Origin: Leifsonia sp. TF02-11
Lineage (GTDB): Bacteria > Actinomycetota > Actinomycetes > Actinomycetales > Microbacteriaceae
Direction of reading: 5' to 3'
DNA: 64,000 nt
NCBI RefSeq assembly: GCF_017565305.1
Contig: NZ_JAGEKP010000003.1
Span: 434,001 to 498,000 of the forward strand
A program made the translations under genes and the position numbers. Shown here piece after piece: positions 17,605-25,755 of this stretch. The number at the start of each line of letters is the position of its first letter. Within the stretch, counting starts at the first letter, position 1. Under the pieces are notes generated by a model. It saw only the letters and a program-made list of their open reading frames with translations, made no database searches and was not told the DNA's origin.

Positions 17605-18705
17605 ATGAAGAAGCGCAGCATCGCAGCCATCGCGGCGGCGGGCATCGTGGCCCTCGGCCTGGCGGCCTGCAGCGGCGGGGGAGGCGGCACCGCGGCCGCC
17701 GGCGGCTCCGGCTCGGGCTCCGGCTCGCTTCCGACCGTCAAGATGATGGTCGGCGGCATCGACAAGCAGATCTACCTCCCGTACCAGCTCGCCCAGAGCC
17801 TCGGCTACTACAAGAAGTACGGCATCAACATGGAGCTGTCGACCGAGCAGAACGGCGGGGTGGGCGCAGAAGACGCCATGGCCTCCGGCCAGGTCGACCT
17901 CGCGGGCGCCTGGTACATCCACACCGTGGACTTCCAGTCCAAGGGCAAGGACGTCGTCAATCTGGTGCAGCTGTCGGGCGCGCCGGGCGAGCGGGTCATG
18001 TGCAACCCGAAGAGCAACGTCTCGTCGGCGGCCGACTTCAAGGGCAAGAACATGGGCGTCACCGACCTCGGCTCGGGCACCGACGAGCTGACCCAGTTCC
18101 TCGCCGCCAAGCAGGGCATCGACAAGAAGCAGTACAACACCATCGCCGTGCACGCCGGTTCCACCGCCATCGCCGCCATCCAGCGCGGCAGCGCCGACTG
18201 CGTGATGACGACGCAGCCGACCGTCGGGGCGCTCACCTCTCAGAAGCTCGCCACCTCGGCGGTCGACCTGGCCACCACGAAGGGCGCGACCAAGGCGCTC
18301 GGCGGCGCCTGGCCGGCAGCGGGTCTTCTCGCGCAGGCCAGCTGGGTGAAGGCCCACGGCGACGAGGCCCAGAAGGTCGTCGACGCCCTCGTCGCGACCA
18401 TGCACTGGATCGCGAGCCACTCGGCCGCCGACATCGCGAACAAGCTGCCGCAGGACTTCGTGCAGAACAGCACCATCACCAAGCAGCAGTACATCGACGG
18501 GCTGACCACCGACAAGGGCCAGTTCCTGCCCGACGGCATCATGCCCGCCGGCGGCCCGAAGGTCATCTTCGACATGGAGAAGACCATCGGCGTCGACACC
18601 TCGAAGGTGAAGATCTCCGACACCTTCACGAACACGTACGCCGAGGCGGCGAACAAGCTGGAGGGCTACCAGACCACGACGACGCCCGCCGGCGCGGACG
18701 GCTGA
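17605..18705 (+). CDS. ABC transporter substrate-binding lipoprotein, NitT/TauT type
   Basis: A 366-residue lipoprotein with lipobox LGLAAC (Cys ~23), a Gly/Ser-rich linker and a periplasmic-binding-protein type 2 domain of the SsuA/NMT1 kind (KYGINMELSTEQNGGVGAEDAMASG region near residues 70-95). It captures the ligand for the importer encoded just upstream. The ligand is unknown; the neighbouring CitA/DcuS-type kinase suggests a carboxylate-containing or aromatic acid rather than a sulfonate, which is inference. Start ATG at 17605 follows GAAAGGA. A strong terminator follows the gene. Confidence 0.92.
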   Translation: MKKRSIAAIAAAGIVALGLAACSGGGGGTAAAGGSGSGSGSLPTVKMMVGGIDKQIYLPYQLAQSLGYYKKYGINMELSTEQNGGVGAEDAMASGQVDLAGAWYIHTVDFQSKGKDVVNLVQLSGAPGERVMCNPKSNVSSAADFKGKNMGVTDLGSGTDELTQFLAAKQGIDKKQYNTIAVHAGSTAIAAIQRGSADCVMTTQPTVGALTSQKLATSAVDLATTKGATKALGGAWPAAGLLAQASWVKAHGDEAQKVVDALVATMHWIASHSAADIANKLPQDFVQNSTITKQQYIDGLTTDKGQFLPDGIMPAGGPKVIFDMEKTIGVDTSKVKISDTFTNTYAEAANKLEGYQTTTTPAGADG

Positions 18706-18732
18706 GCCCCTCCGCCCGCTACCGCGAGAACC

Positions 18733-18780
18733 AGCCCGCCCACGTGCATCCAGCCATCCACCGCACGTGGGCGGGCTTTC
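18733..18780 (+). terminator. Intrinsic terminator after the ABC importer operon
   Basis: AGCCCGCCCACGTGC (18733-18747) pairs perfectly with GCACGTGGGCGGGCT (18763-18777), followed by TTTC. It lies 28 bases after the stop of the binding-protein gene. Confidence 0.85.
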
Positions 18781-18796
18781 GCGTCCCGCCCACAAG

Positions 18797-18853
18797 ATTC
18801 GTCACGAATGTGCACTTTCGTGGCACGAATCGCGACATTCGTCACGAATGTGC
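18797..18853. repeat. Two identical 17-bp palindrome-containing repeats
   Basis: ATTCGTCACGAATGTGC occurs at 18797-18813 and again at 18837-18853, exactly 40 bases apart. Each contains the perfect palindrome ATTCGTCACGAAT, and a partial third (TTTCGTGGCACGAAT) lies between. They are in the gap between the importer terminator and the stop of the convergent methyltransferase gene. A hairpin terminator for the methyltransferase or a protein-binding array are both possible. Confidence 0.7.
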
Positions 18854-18859
18854 GCGCTG

Positions 18860-19498
18860 TCAGCGGCGTGTGGCGCGGATGCGTTCCAGTGCCCCGCGGC
18901 GCAGGCGCTCGTGCTCGACCACCTCGAGGCCGGCGGCCTCCACTTCGGCGCGGTGCCGACGGGTGAGGTGCTCGCCCTGCAGCGGGATGGTGAACCGCTC
19001 GATCAGCCACTGCCCCGCGTAGACGAGCGCGCGATCGCTGCGCGTGTGGTCGACGAGGACGACAGAGCCGCCAGGACGCACCACTCGCGCCATCTCAGCG
19101 AGGGCGACCTCCGGGCGCGGGATGGAGCACAGTGCCAGCGCGCACACGACCGTGTCGAACTCCGCGTCGCCGAAGGTCAGCGCCTCGGCATCGCCCTCGC
19201 GCAATTCGGCGCGGATTCCGGCATCGTCCGCCCTCGCCCGCGCGATGGCCAGCATCTCCGGGCTCAGATCGATGCCCACGAGCTCGATCCCGGCGGGATA
19301 GTACGGGAGGTCGCGCCCGGTGCCGACCGCGACCTCGAGCACCCGCCCACTCGCTCGCGCGCCCACCCACTCACGGCTGCCATCGAGCATGGTCCGCTCG
19401 GCCCGCTCGACCTTGCGGTCGTAGCCCGCGGCTTGGCGCCGCCAGGCGCGCCGCTGGCGGAGGGTCTCCTTGGAGCTGCTCGAGGGCGTGTCGGTCAC
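18860..19498 (-). CDS. Class I SAM-dependent methyltransferase
   Basis: A 212-residue soluble protein. The SAM-binding motif I is VLEVAVGTGRDLPYYP near residue 50, followed by VGIDLSPEMLAIAR, EGDAEALTF and DTVVCALALCSIP, the usual UbiE/Methyltransf_11 order. Relatives methylate quinones, phospholipids or other small molecules; the substrate is unknown. I placed the start at the GTG at 19498 (VTDTPSSSSKETLRQRR), because upstream codons show no family similarity and run into the AT-rich leader of the divergent secreted-peptide operon. Confidence 0.85.
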   Translation of the reverse strand: MTDTPSSSSKETLRQRRAWRRQAAGYDRKVERAERTMLDGSREWVGARASGRVLEVAVGTGRDLPYYPAGIELVGIDLSPEMLAIARARADDAGIRAELREGDAEALTFGDAEFDTVVCALALCSIPRPEVALAEMARVVRPGGSVVLVDHTRSDRALVYAGQWLIERFTIPLQGEHLTRRHRAEVEAAGLEVVEHERLRRGALERIRATRR

Positions 19499-19526
19499 GC
19501 GGCCATTCTGGCCCGGGCCTGGGCGA

Positions 19527-19599
19527 TGCGGAAAAAATACAAGTAAAATTGAAAATGCTAGATTGTTCTCGTCGAAATCAGCCATTCGCAAAGGAGAGA
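19527..19599 (+). promoter_or_regulatory. AT-rich leader of the secreted-peptide operon
   Basis: A short stretch of unusually AT-rich DNA (GGAAAAAATACAAGTAAAAT at 19530-19549 and beyond) interrupts the otherwise GC-rich sequence. TAAAAT at 19544-19549 is a plausible -10 element, though no convincing -35 is visible. The ribosome binding site AAGGAG is at 19591-19596. Its base composition suggests the downstream cassette came by transfer. Confidence 0.45.
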
Positions 19600-19605
19600 A
19601 TGATC

Positions 19606-19890
19606 ATGTCTATTCGTAAGCTGCTCGCCGGCAGCACCGCAGCTGCCGCTTTGATGATCGGCGTCGTCGTCGACACCAGCGAAGCGCCGGAAGTGGCGGC
19701 GGTCGAGTGCGTTCAGAACGTCACCAAATGGCAGGCGTACAACAAGTGTGCCGGTGTTCCGGCACGCCACTGGGATGCGATCAGGAACAGCACGCCGAGA
19801 TACGGAAACTGGGCGACGGCGGGAAACTGGTCGGTCCAGTCCGCGTGTTGGCCCGACGTGGTCTCGTACGGCTACTCGCTGAAGGCGTAA
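19606..19890 (+). CDS. Small secreted cysteine-containing peptide, candidate exported effector
   Basis: A 94-residue precursor. The N-terminus (MSIRKLLAGSTAAAALMIGV) is a signal peptide with likely cleavage after residue ~30 (EVAA-VEC). The mature ~60 residues contain three cysteines and are rich in Trp, Tyr and Asn (CVQNVTKWQAYNKC, YGNWATAGNWS, CWPDVVSYGYSLKA). I recognise no family with certainty. Size and neighbours (lipoprotein, adaptor, ABC pair) resemble lactococcin-972-type bacteriocin loci, but the sequence lacks the patterns I associate with that family. I chose the ATG at 19606, 9 bases after AAGGAG; an ATG at 19600 is in frame but too close. Lower GC than neighbours. Confidence 0.7.
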   Translation: MSIRKLLAGSTAAAALMIGVVVDTSEAPEVAAVECVQNVTKWQAYNKCAGVPARHWDAIRNSTPRYGNWATAGNWSVQSACWPDVVSYGYSLKA

Positions 19891-19893
19891 GCA

Positions 19894-20499
19894 GTGCGTG
19901 CACGAGCAGCCGGCTGGGTGGCGGTCGCCGTCGCTGGAGCACTGATCTGCCTTGTCGGCTGCTCGGGCCCCGATGCGCCTCGACCTGAAGCGAGCCTGCT
20001 AGCGGTGACCGGCCCGTGGGCCTCGGACTTCCAGACCGCGTATGCGGACGCCAAGAGTGACTTCGAGCGTGAGGTACTGGCCGACGGTGAGATCACCGCG
20101 ACCGAGTACGAGCAGTCTCGAAACCATGTCCGGTCGTGTCTGGCCGACTCCGGCCTCGGGATCGAGTGGGATGAGCGCGGCGGCTTCGCGCTCATCGCGA
20201 AGAACGGCCAGTACCCGGACGGATTCTTCGAGCGCTCCGACCCGATCCTCCGGGAATTCGAGTCGAAGTGGGCCGGATGGATACCCATTCTCTACGAGCA
20301 GGTCCGGCGCAACCCGCAGAAGCAGGATGAAGCCGCGCTTCAGATCACGTGCCTCAGGAACGCAGGACTCGTCGATGAGACCTACACGAAAGCCCAATGG
20401 CGACGGGACAACGAGAACGATGCGCTTCCCTTCGAACGCCGCAGCGGGCCGGCGACAGCATGCGAGCTCGACCCCCTCGGCCTCTGGTACTCGGGATGA
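19894..20499 (+). CDS. Lipoprotein of unknown function in the peptide-export operon
   Basis: A 201-residue protein with a lipoprotein signal (hydrophobic stretch then CLVGC, Cys ~23). The mature domain starts after a Pro-rich linker; it is acidic and helical, with several cysteines (RSCLADSGL, ITCLRNAGL, ATACEL). No family was recognised, though similar lipoproteins sit in actinobacterial loci of this layout. It could be an immunity or export accessory factor, which is inference from position. The GTG start lies 3 bases after the peptide stop, and its own stop overlaps the next start by 4 bases. Confidence 0.7.
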   Translation: MRARAAGWVAVAVAGALICLVGCSGPDAPRPEASLLAVTGPWASDFQTAYADAKSDFEREVLADGEITATEYEQSRNHVRSCLADSGLGIEWDERGGFALIAKNGQYPDGFFERSDPILREFESKWAGWIPILYEQVRRNPQKQDEAALQITCLRNAGLVDETYTKAQWRRDNENDALPFERRSGPATACELDPLGLWYSG

Positions 20500-21545
20500 G
20501 TCCGCGCGCACCCAAGCTGCGCTGGTCGATCGTCGGGATCGTCGCGATCGTGGCGGCGAGCGCCGCCGGGGCGGGTGTCGCCCTCGTGGTGCCCGTTCCC
20601 GAGCCGAGCGCGCTCTCGACGCCGCGCCCCGACACCATCGTCCCCGTGACCGAGAGGGCGTTCGCTGACGAGCGGCAGGCTCAGCTCCAGGTGAGCACCG
20701 GGCCTCTGGGCTCTGTCGTCGCACCTCGCCAGGGCCGGCTGACGGCGCTCACCTGTCGAAGCGGTGACCGGATCAGTTCGGGCACGACCTTCGCGACCAT
20801 CGACGGAAGCCCGGTCGTCGCGCTGGCCACGGCGATCCCGCTCTGGCGCGAACTCGGCGCCGGTGACAAAGGCGACGATGTCCGCGCGCTGCAGACCGAG
20901 CTCGCGCGACTCGGGCAACCCGTTCAGGCCGACGGCGTCGTCGGCCGCGACACGATCCGAGCGGCGGGAGCGGTGCGCGGTGTGCAGCCTCCCGAGACGA
21001 ACGACCTCACCGCCGTGAGTCCAGTCGACTTCGCATGGATCCCGGCGCACGAGGTGACCGTCGGCGAGTGCCCCGGAGTGGTCGGCGCGCCGGTGGAGGC
21101 GGGCGCCGTCCTCGTCGGGCTTCCGGTCCCCCTGGTGTCCGCCCGGTTGAGCACCTTTCCCGCGAACGCGGCCGAGGGCCGGCGAGTCCTCCGCGTCGGC
21201 TCGGTGTCGATACCTGTCTCGGGGGACGGCGCGGTGACCGACCCCGATGCGTTGGCGCGCATCGCATCCACACGCGAGTTCCTGGCGACGGGCGCGGGAC
21301 CCAGTGAGGACAAGGCGATCCCCGTCCTGTGGTCTCTCGAAGATCCGGTTGCAGCGCTCGTGGTTCCGCCGTCTGCACTGTGGGACGTCGAAGACGGCAG
21401 CGCGTGCGTGCTGGCGGCCGATGACAGGGTTCTTCTCGTCACGGTTCTCGGGTCCGAGCTCGGACAGTCCTACGTGCGGGTCGCGGACGGGCGATCTCCG
21501 GATGCGGTGCGATCCGCTCCGCCGACAGGTCGCTCGTGCCGGTGA
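20496..21545 (+). CDS. Membrane-fusion-like adaptor with peptidoglycan-binding segment
   Basis: A 349-residue protein. One N-terminal membrane helix (residues ~11-31) is followed by a HlyD/biotinyl-lipoyl-like part (GSVVAPRQGRLTALTCRSGD, then ISSGTTFATIDGSPVVAL). An embedded PG_binding_1-like unit lies at ~125-155 (ELGAGDKGDDVRALQTELAR, then LGQPVQADGVVG). A C-terminal part with VPPSALWDVEDG resembles the membrane-proximal domain of RND/ABC adaptors. Such adaptors bridge an ABC exporter to the wall. It overlaps the lipoprotein stop by 4 bases and the ATPase start by 10. Confidence 0.75.
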   Translation: MSPRAPKLRWSIVGIVAIVAASAAGAGVALVVPVPEPSALSTPRPDTIVPVTERAFADERQAQLQVSTGPLGSVVAPRQGRLTALTCRSGDRISSGTTFATIDGSPVVALATAIPLWRELGAGDKGDDVRALQTELARLGQPVQADGVVGRDTIRAAGAVRGVQPPETNDLTAVSPVDFAWIPAHEVTVGECPGVVGAPVEAGAVLVGLPVPLVSARLSTFPANAAEGRRVLRVGSVSIPVSGDGAVTDPDALARIASTREFLATGAGPSEDKAIPVLWSLEDPVAALVVPPSALWDVEDGSACVLAADDRVLLVTVLGSELGQSYVRVADGRSPDAVRSAPPTGRSCR

Positions 21546-22159
21546 CGTTCGAGGGGGTCTCCCATGAGTTTCATCAGGGGCGACCACTGTTCCGGCCGAT
21601 CAGCCGCAGTTTCGCCGCGGGCACGATCACGGGTGTCGTCGGTCCGAGCGGGTGCGGAAAGTCCACGCTGCTCGCCATCGCTGCAGGGATGATCCGGCCG
21701 ACGGTCGGCACGGTGACACGTTCGGGCGATCGCTGCGTCTGGGTCTTCCAGAACCCCCACGGGGTCGCGCGGCGATCGGCGTTGGACCATGTGAGTCTGC
21801 CTCTCGTGGCGGCCGGCCGCCGACGTCGAGAGGCAGACCTGGACGCGAAGCGGCTGCTCGCGGATTTCGGGCTGACGGACCGTGCCGACGTGCCGTTCTC
21901 GGCGCTCTCCGGTGGCGAGGCCCAGCGTCTGATGCTCGCCAGGGCGGTTGCGGCAGCGCCGGACCTGCTCCTGGTCGATGAGCCGACCGCGCAACTCGAC
22001 CGGCCGATGGCGGCGCACGTGAACACGGTGATCGCGCGGCTGGCGAACGCTGGTGCGGCGGTCGTGATCGCCACACACGATGCCGATACCCGTCGTGCCT
22101 GCGACGAGGTCATCCACCTCGAGGGCCCGCGACCAGTCCCGACGGAGCGCGAGGGATGA
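21536..22159 (+). CDS. ABC transporter ATPase, MacB/LolD-like
   Basis: A compact 207-residue ATPase with Walker A GPSGCGKST (residue ~38), Q-loop WVFQNPHG, signature LSGGEAQRLMLARA and Walker B LLLVDEPTAQLD, ending with a switch His (IATHDAD). The short length and neighbours fit the MacB/FtsE group, which drives export or extracytoplasmic work rather than import. The GTG start at 21536 lies inside the adaptor gene. The stop overlaps the permease start (ATGA). Confidence 0.88.
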   Translation: MPVTFEGVSHEFHQGRPLFRPISRSFAAGTITGVVGPSGCGKSTLLAIAAGMIRPTVGTVTRSGDRCVWVFQNPHGVARRSALDHVSLPLVAAGRRRREADLDAKRLLADFGLTDRADVPFSALSGGEAQRLMLARAVAAAPDLLLVDEPTAQLDRPMAAHVNTVIARLANAGAAVVIATHDADTRRACDEVIHLEGPRPVPTEREG

Positions 22160-23223
22160 GGCTTCGGGAGGCCCTCCGAGAGAGCTGGCGAGACGTCGCG
22201 AGCGGAGCCGGCCGCACAGTCCTCTTCGCACTGCTCTATGCCGCACTCGTCGGCGGAGTGGTCCTGGCCTCAGCCCTGTCGGCTGCGGCCGCCGTTCGTG
22301 ACGCCCGGGCGTACGTGGCATCGGGCGCGGCCATCTTCGTGATGAAAGCGGCAGGCGGGATCGACGGTCGATCGTGCGATGCGATGTCGGCGCTCGTCAA
22401 CGTCGTCGCGTCCGGCGCAGTGCGCGAAGAGATCGAGGGCGTCGCGTCCGCGCGGCTTCCGCAGACCCCGATCTCGCTGTTCGAGGTGTCGGATGGATTC
22501 TCCGACCTGCTGGAAAGCGTTGGCGACCCGCGGAGCGGCGGTCTCGGCCTGTCTCAGGAGGTGGCCGACACGTTGGGGCTGCAACCGGGAGACCAGCTGG
22601 AGACGACGAGGGGGGCCACGAAGGTCGCATCGGTCTTCGACTATCCGGACGACGGCCGCGATCCGCTGCTCGCATTCGCGGCGATCGGGCGGGCACCACA
22701 GGCCGCGTCGGCCTTCGATCAGTGCTGGGCGTCGATCTGGCCCCACGACGAGAAAGCGGTCGCTGCGCTCGGGCGCACAGTGCTCGCTGGTCCGACCGAG
22801 AGCGGGGAGCGTCCGACGCTCGTCCAGCTGAACCAGACCCGTGGTTCGCAGTTCATCGCCGGGACGACATTCGATCACACGGTCGCCGGGCCGCTCGCCG
22901 CCGCCGCCGGTGGGCTGCTCGGAGCCGCCTTCGTGATCCGGCGTCGGCTCGCTCTCGCCTCCGACCGCCATGTCGGCGTCGCGCGGGCCGCCCAGGTCGT
23001 GTCCCAGACCGCACAAGTGTTGCTCTGGGTGGTCGTGGGCGCCCTCGCATCGCTTGCGCTGGTGCTGGTCGCGGTGCGGCTTCCGATCGACGACAGAATG
23101 CCGATCGTCCAGCAGAGCGTGGTCCTCCTCGCGGCAGGTGGCGGTGCAGCCCTCGCGGCCGGTGCGGTGACCGTGTGTGCCATCCGCGACAGCGCACTCT
23201 TCCGCTACTTCAAGAATCGCTGA
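22156..23223 (+). CDS. FtsX/MacB-like ABC permease
   Basis: A 355-residue membrane protein with one helix near residues 22-47, an extracytoplasmic domain of ~200 residues, then three helices at ~245-265, ~290-310 and ~325-345. This is the four-helix FtsX/MacB topology. The extracytoplasmic domain has two cysteines (GRSCDAMS, DQCWASIW). With the ATPase and adaptor it should form a tripartite-like export or self-protection complex for the small peptide encoded first in the operon. Confidence 0.82.
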   Translation: MRLREALRESWRDVASGAGRTVLFALLYAALVGGVVLASALSAAAAVRDARAYVASGAAIFVMKAAGGIDGRSCDAMSALVNVVASGAVREEIEGVASARLPQTPISLFEVSDGFSDLLESVGDPRSGGLGLSQEVADTLGLQPGDQLETTRGATKVASVFDYPDDGRDPLLAFAAIGRAPQAASAFDQCWASIWPHDEKAVAALGRTVLAGPTESGERPTLVQLNQTRGSQFIAGTTFDHTVAGPLAAAAGGLLGAAFVIRRRLALASDRHVGVARAAQVVSQTAQVLLWVVVGALASLALVLVAVRLPIDDRMPIVQQSVVLLAAGGGAALAAGAVTVCAIRDSALFRYFKNR

Positions 23224-23243
23224 GACAGCGCCGATCCACCCCG

Positions 23244-24797
23244 TCACCCCACCCGCACCAACGTCGACTGCCACCCCGTCGACCCGTTCGGGGCGATCGG
23301 GGTGCGGCGCTCCTCCTGCAGCCGGCCGTCGCGGTCCGTCGCGCGCACGGCCAGGGTGTGGCTGCCCGCGGTCGCGTTCCAGTCGAGCGACCATTGCACC
23401 CAGGTGTCGGTGTTGATCGCCGCGGCGAGGGTGGCCTCCTGCCAGGCGCCGCCGTCGATCTGCACTTCCACCTTGGCGATGCCGACCGTCTGCGCCCAGA
23501 CCACGCCCGCGATCTTCGTCGGGCCCGCCGCGAGCGGCCTGTCGATGCGTGGGGTGTCGATGCGGCTGGACAGCTTGATCGGGGCCTTCGGGCTGTAGCC
23601 GCGGGGCGTCCAGTAGGCCTGGTCGGCGGCGAAGGTCGTGACCTTCAGCTCGGTCAGCCATTTCGTCGCGGAGACGTAGCCGTAGAGGCCGGGGACCACC
23701 ATGCGCACCGGGAAGCCGTGCTCCAGCGGGAGCGGCTCTCCGTTCATCCCGACTGCGAGGATCGCGTCCCTGCCGGGGTCGGTCAGGGCCGAGAGCGGGG
23801 TGCTCGCGGTGAAGCCGTCGATGCTGCGCGACAGCACCATGTCGGCGCCGGACCGCGGGCGCGCGCGGGCCAGCACCTCCCGCACGGGGACGCCCAGCCA
23901 GCGGGCGTTTCCGACCAGGTTCCCGCCGACCTGGTTGGAGACGCAGGTGAGCGTGATCGCGTACTCGTCGACGCCCAGCGCAAGCAGGTCGTGGAAGCCC
24001 AGCTCGACGCGCTGCTCCACCAGTCCGTCGACGGTGAGCCGCCAGTCGGCCGGGTCGATCGTGGGAACCGTGAGCGCCGTGTCCACGCGATAGAAGTCGG
24101 CGTTGGGCGTGAAGAGCGGCGAGAGGTCCGGCAGACGCAGATCGGCGCCGGCGGGAACCGGGACGCGGGAGGCCGGTGACGGCAGCCGGAGCGCTGCGCG
24201 GACGGCGGCGATGGAGGAGGTCGCCGCCGATCCGACCCTGGCCCCGACTCCTGCCAGCAGAGCGACCGCCGCCCCGGCACCGGTCAGCAGCAGGAAGCGG
24301 CGGCGGTCGACGGCCGCCGTCGCGTCCGTGTGCTCCCGGGCACCCCGCCAGCGCCGCAGCGCACCCACCAGCAGGTGGAGGCTCGCGGCTCCTGCCAGTG
24401 CGCCGATCGCCGGAGGCAGGAAGGCCAGCGGGCTCGCATCGGCGCGCGTCACCGTCGCGGCGATCGCCGCCAGAGCCGCCGCCGCGAACAGGGCGACACC
24501 GGCCCACCGCTTCCACAGCTCGAGAATGCCCGCGACGGCCGCCGCCAGCAGCGCGGCGATGCCGACCGTGGAGATCAGGAAGAGCTTGTCGTTCGATCCG
24601 AAGAGCTCGATGGCGAGCTCCTTGGCCCAGCGCGGAACGATGTCGACCACGAACGATCCGACCGCGATCAGCGGGCTGGCGTCGCGGGCGACGACCAGGG
24701 CCACGAGATCGGCGACGGCGACGAAGAGCGCACCGCTCACCGCCCCGGCCAGCGCGGCCCAGCCTGCGGTGCCGAGAGTCCTTCTCCGAATGCTCAC
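23244..24797 (-). CDS. Molybdopterin-dependent oxidoreductase (sulfite-oxidase-like), membrane-anchored
   Basis: The protein has 517 residues. Four or five membrane helices make up the first ~170 residues. After [19 protein letters not shown] (a hydrophobic, twin-arginine-like stretch near residue 165) comes an oxidoreductase molybdopterin domain. Its conserved cysteine is in [20 protein letters not shown], with [20 protein letters not shown] further on. A C-terminal Mo-co dimerisation domain ([20 protein letters not shown]) follows. Related actinobacterial genes pair with fasciclin lipoproteins under SigK; here a fasciclin gene is divergent, but no sigma or anti-sigma factor is present. The physiological substrate is unknown. 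Confidence 0.9.
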   Translation of the reverse strand: MSIRRRTLGTAGWAALAGAVSGALFVAVADLVALVVARDASPLIAVGSFVVDIVPRWAKELAIELFGSNDKLFLISTVGIAALLAAAVAGILELWKRWAGVALFAAAALAAIAATVTRADASPLAFLPPAIGALAGAASLHLLVGALRRWRGAREHTDATAAVDRRRFLLLTGAGAAVALLAGVGARVGSAATSSIAAVRAALRLPSPASRVPVPAGADLRLPDLSPLFTPNADFYRVDTALTVPTIDPADWRLTVDGLVEQRVELGFHDLLALGVDEYAITLTCVSNQVGGNLVGNARWLGVPVREVLARARPRSGADMVLSRSIDGFTASTPLSALTDPGRDAILAVGMNGEPLPLEHGFPVRMVVPGLYGYVSATKWLTELKVTTFAADQAYWTPRGYSPKAPIKLSSRIDTPRIDRPLAAGPTKIAGVVWAQTVGIAKVEVQIDGGAWQEATLAAAINTDTWVQWSLDWNATAGSHTLAVRATDRDGRLQEERRTPIAPNGSTGWQSTLVRVG

Positions 24798-24950
24798 GTT
24801 TCCTGTTCGGTGCGGTGCGGCCGCTGGATTGGCTCCGACGGTCCGGGAACCGTTCCAATCCGATCGGCCGACCGGCCCGAAACCCTATTGTCGGCCGCGG
24901 AAGAGCGGCTACCCGATGCACCATCCAGCACTCTCTCGAAGGAGAAGAAC
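24798..24950. promoter_or_regulatory. Divergent promoter region, oxidoreductase and fasciclin genes
   Basis: This 153-base gap carries the perfect palindrome GGAACCGTTCC (24846-24856) inside GGGAACCGTTCCAATCC. GGAAC-type elements are common at -35 of ECF-sigma promoters, and both flanking genes are SigK targets in mycobacteria, so an extracytoplasmic sigma factor may act here. No sigma gene lies in the window. Confidence 0.35.
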
Positions 24951-25607
24951 ATGCGATCCACCACACGTCTCGCTGCTGCCGGTATTCTCGCGGCCGCCGC
25001 ACTCGCGCTCACGGCCTGCTCGTCGGGCGCCGGCTCGTCCTCCACCGACACCAGCTCGTCCATGCCGTCATCGTCTCCGTCGGCTTCGGCGTCGATGGAC
25101 CCCGCCGCCGACCTGGTCGGCCCCGGCTGCGCCGCGTACGCCAAGCAGGTGCCGTCCGGTTCCGGCTCGGTGGCGGGCATGGCCCAGGACCCGGTCGCGA
25201 CCGCGGCGAGCAACAATCCCCTGCTGACGACGCTCGTCGCGGCCGTGTCCGGCAAACTCAACGCCAAGGTGAACCTGGTCGACACGCTCAACGGCGGCCA
25301 GTTCACGGTGTTCGCGCCGGTGGATGACGCGTTCAAGAAGATCGACCCCGCCACCATCGACACCTTGAAGACCGATGCCGGCGCACCGACGCTGACCAGC
25401 ATCCTGACGTATCACGTCGTCCCGGGGCAGATCGCGCCGAAGGACATCGTCGGCACTCACACGACCGTCGAGGGTGGAACCGTCACGGTGACCGGATCGG
25501 GAGACTCCCTGAAGGTCAACGACGCCAACGTGATCTGCGGCGGCGTGCACACCGCGAACGCGACCGTGTACCTCATCGACTCGGTCTTGATGCCTCCGGC
25601 GAAGTAA
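24951..25607 (+). CDS. Fasciclin-domain lipoprotein (MPT70/MPT83-like)
   Basis: A 218-residue lipoprotein with lipobox LALTAC (Cys ~23), a Ser/Thr-rich linker of ~30 residues and one fasciclin (FAS1) domain from ~65 to the end. FAS1 motifs are [18 protein letters not shown], then [11 protein letters not shown] and [11 protein letters not shown]. This is the MPT70/MPT83 architecture of actinobacteria; FAS1 domains mediate adhesion or ligand binding at the surface. The ATG at 24951 follows GAAGGAG. It is divergent from the molybdopterin oxidoreductase, a recurrent pairing. Confidence 0.92.
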   Translation: MRSTTRLAAAGILAAAALALTACSSGAGSSSTDTSSSMPSSSPSASASMDPAADLVGPGCAAYAKQVPSGSGSVAGMAQDPVATAASNNPLLTTLVAAVSGKLNAKVNLVDTLNGGQFTVFAPVDDAFKKIDPATIDTLKTDAGAPTLTSILTYHVVPGQIAPKDIVGTHTTVEGGTVTVTGSGDSLKVNDANVICGGVHTANATVYLIDSVLMPPAK

Positions 25608-25619
25608 CCGAAACAGACA

Positions 25620-25679
25620 CCGAGGGGCACGTCGTTGTCACTTTCCGTGGGGGAGAGGCGACCATGACGTGCCCCTCGG
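25620..25679. repeat. Palindromic repeat family, copy 3 (diverged, 60 bp)
   Basis: The outer 14 bases are perfectly inverted (CCGAGGGGCACGTC at 25620-25633 and GACGTGCCCCTCGG at 25666-25679), but the centre has diverged from the other copies. It begins 12 bases after the fasciclin stop. Confidence 0.8.
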
Positions 25680-25755
25680 CTTCGTGGGTGGACGGCTCCG
25701 AGGTCGCGGATGCGCCCTGCCCACCAGCCCCCACCCCCGTCTACACTCGGGTCTC

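Noticed and set aside
19606-19890. Assignment of the small peptide to lactococcin 972
   Set aside because: Gene context is similar, but the mature sequence lacks the WxYG and His/Ser pattern I associate with that family; naming it would be unsupported.
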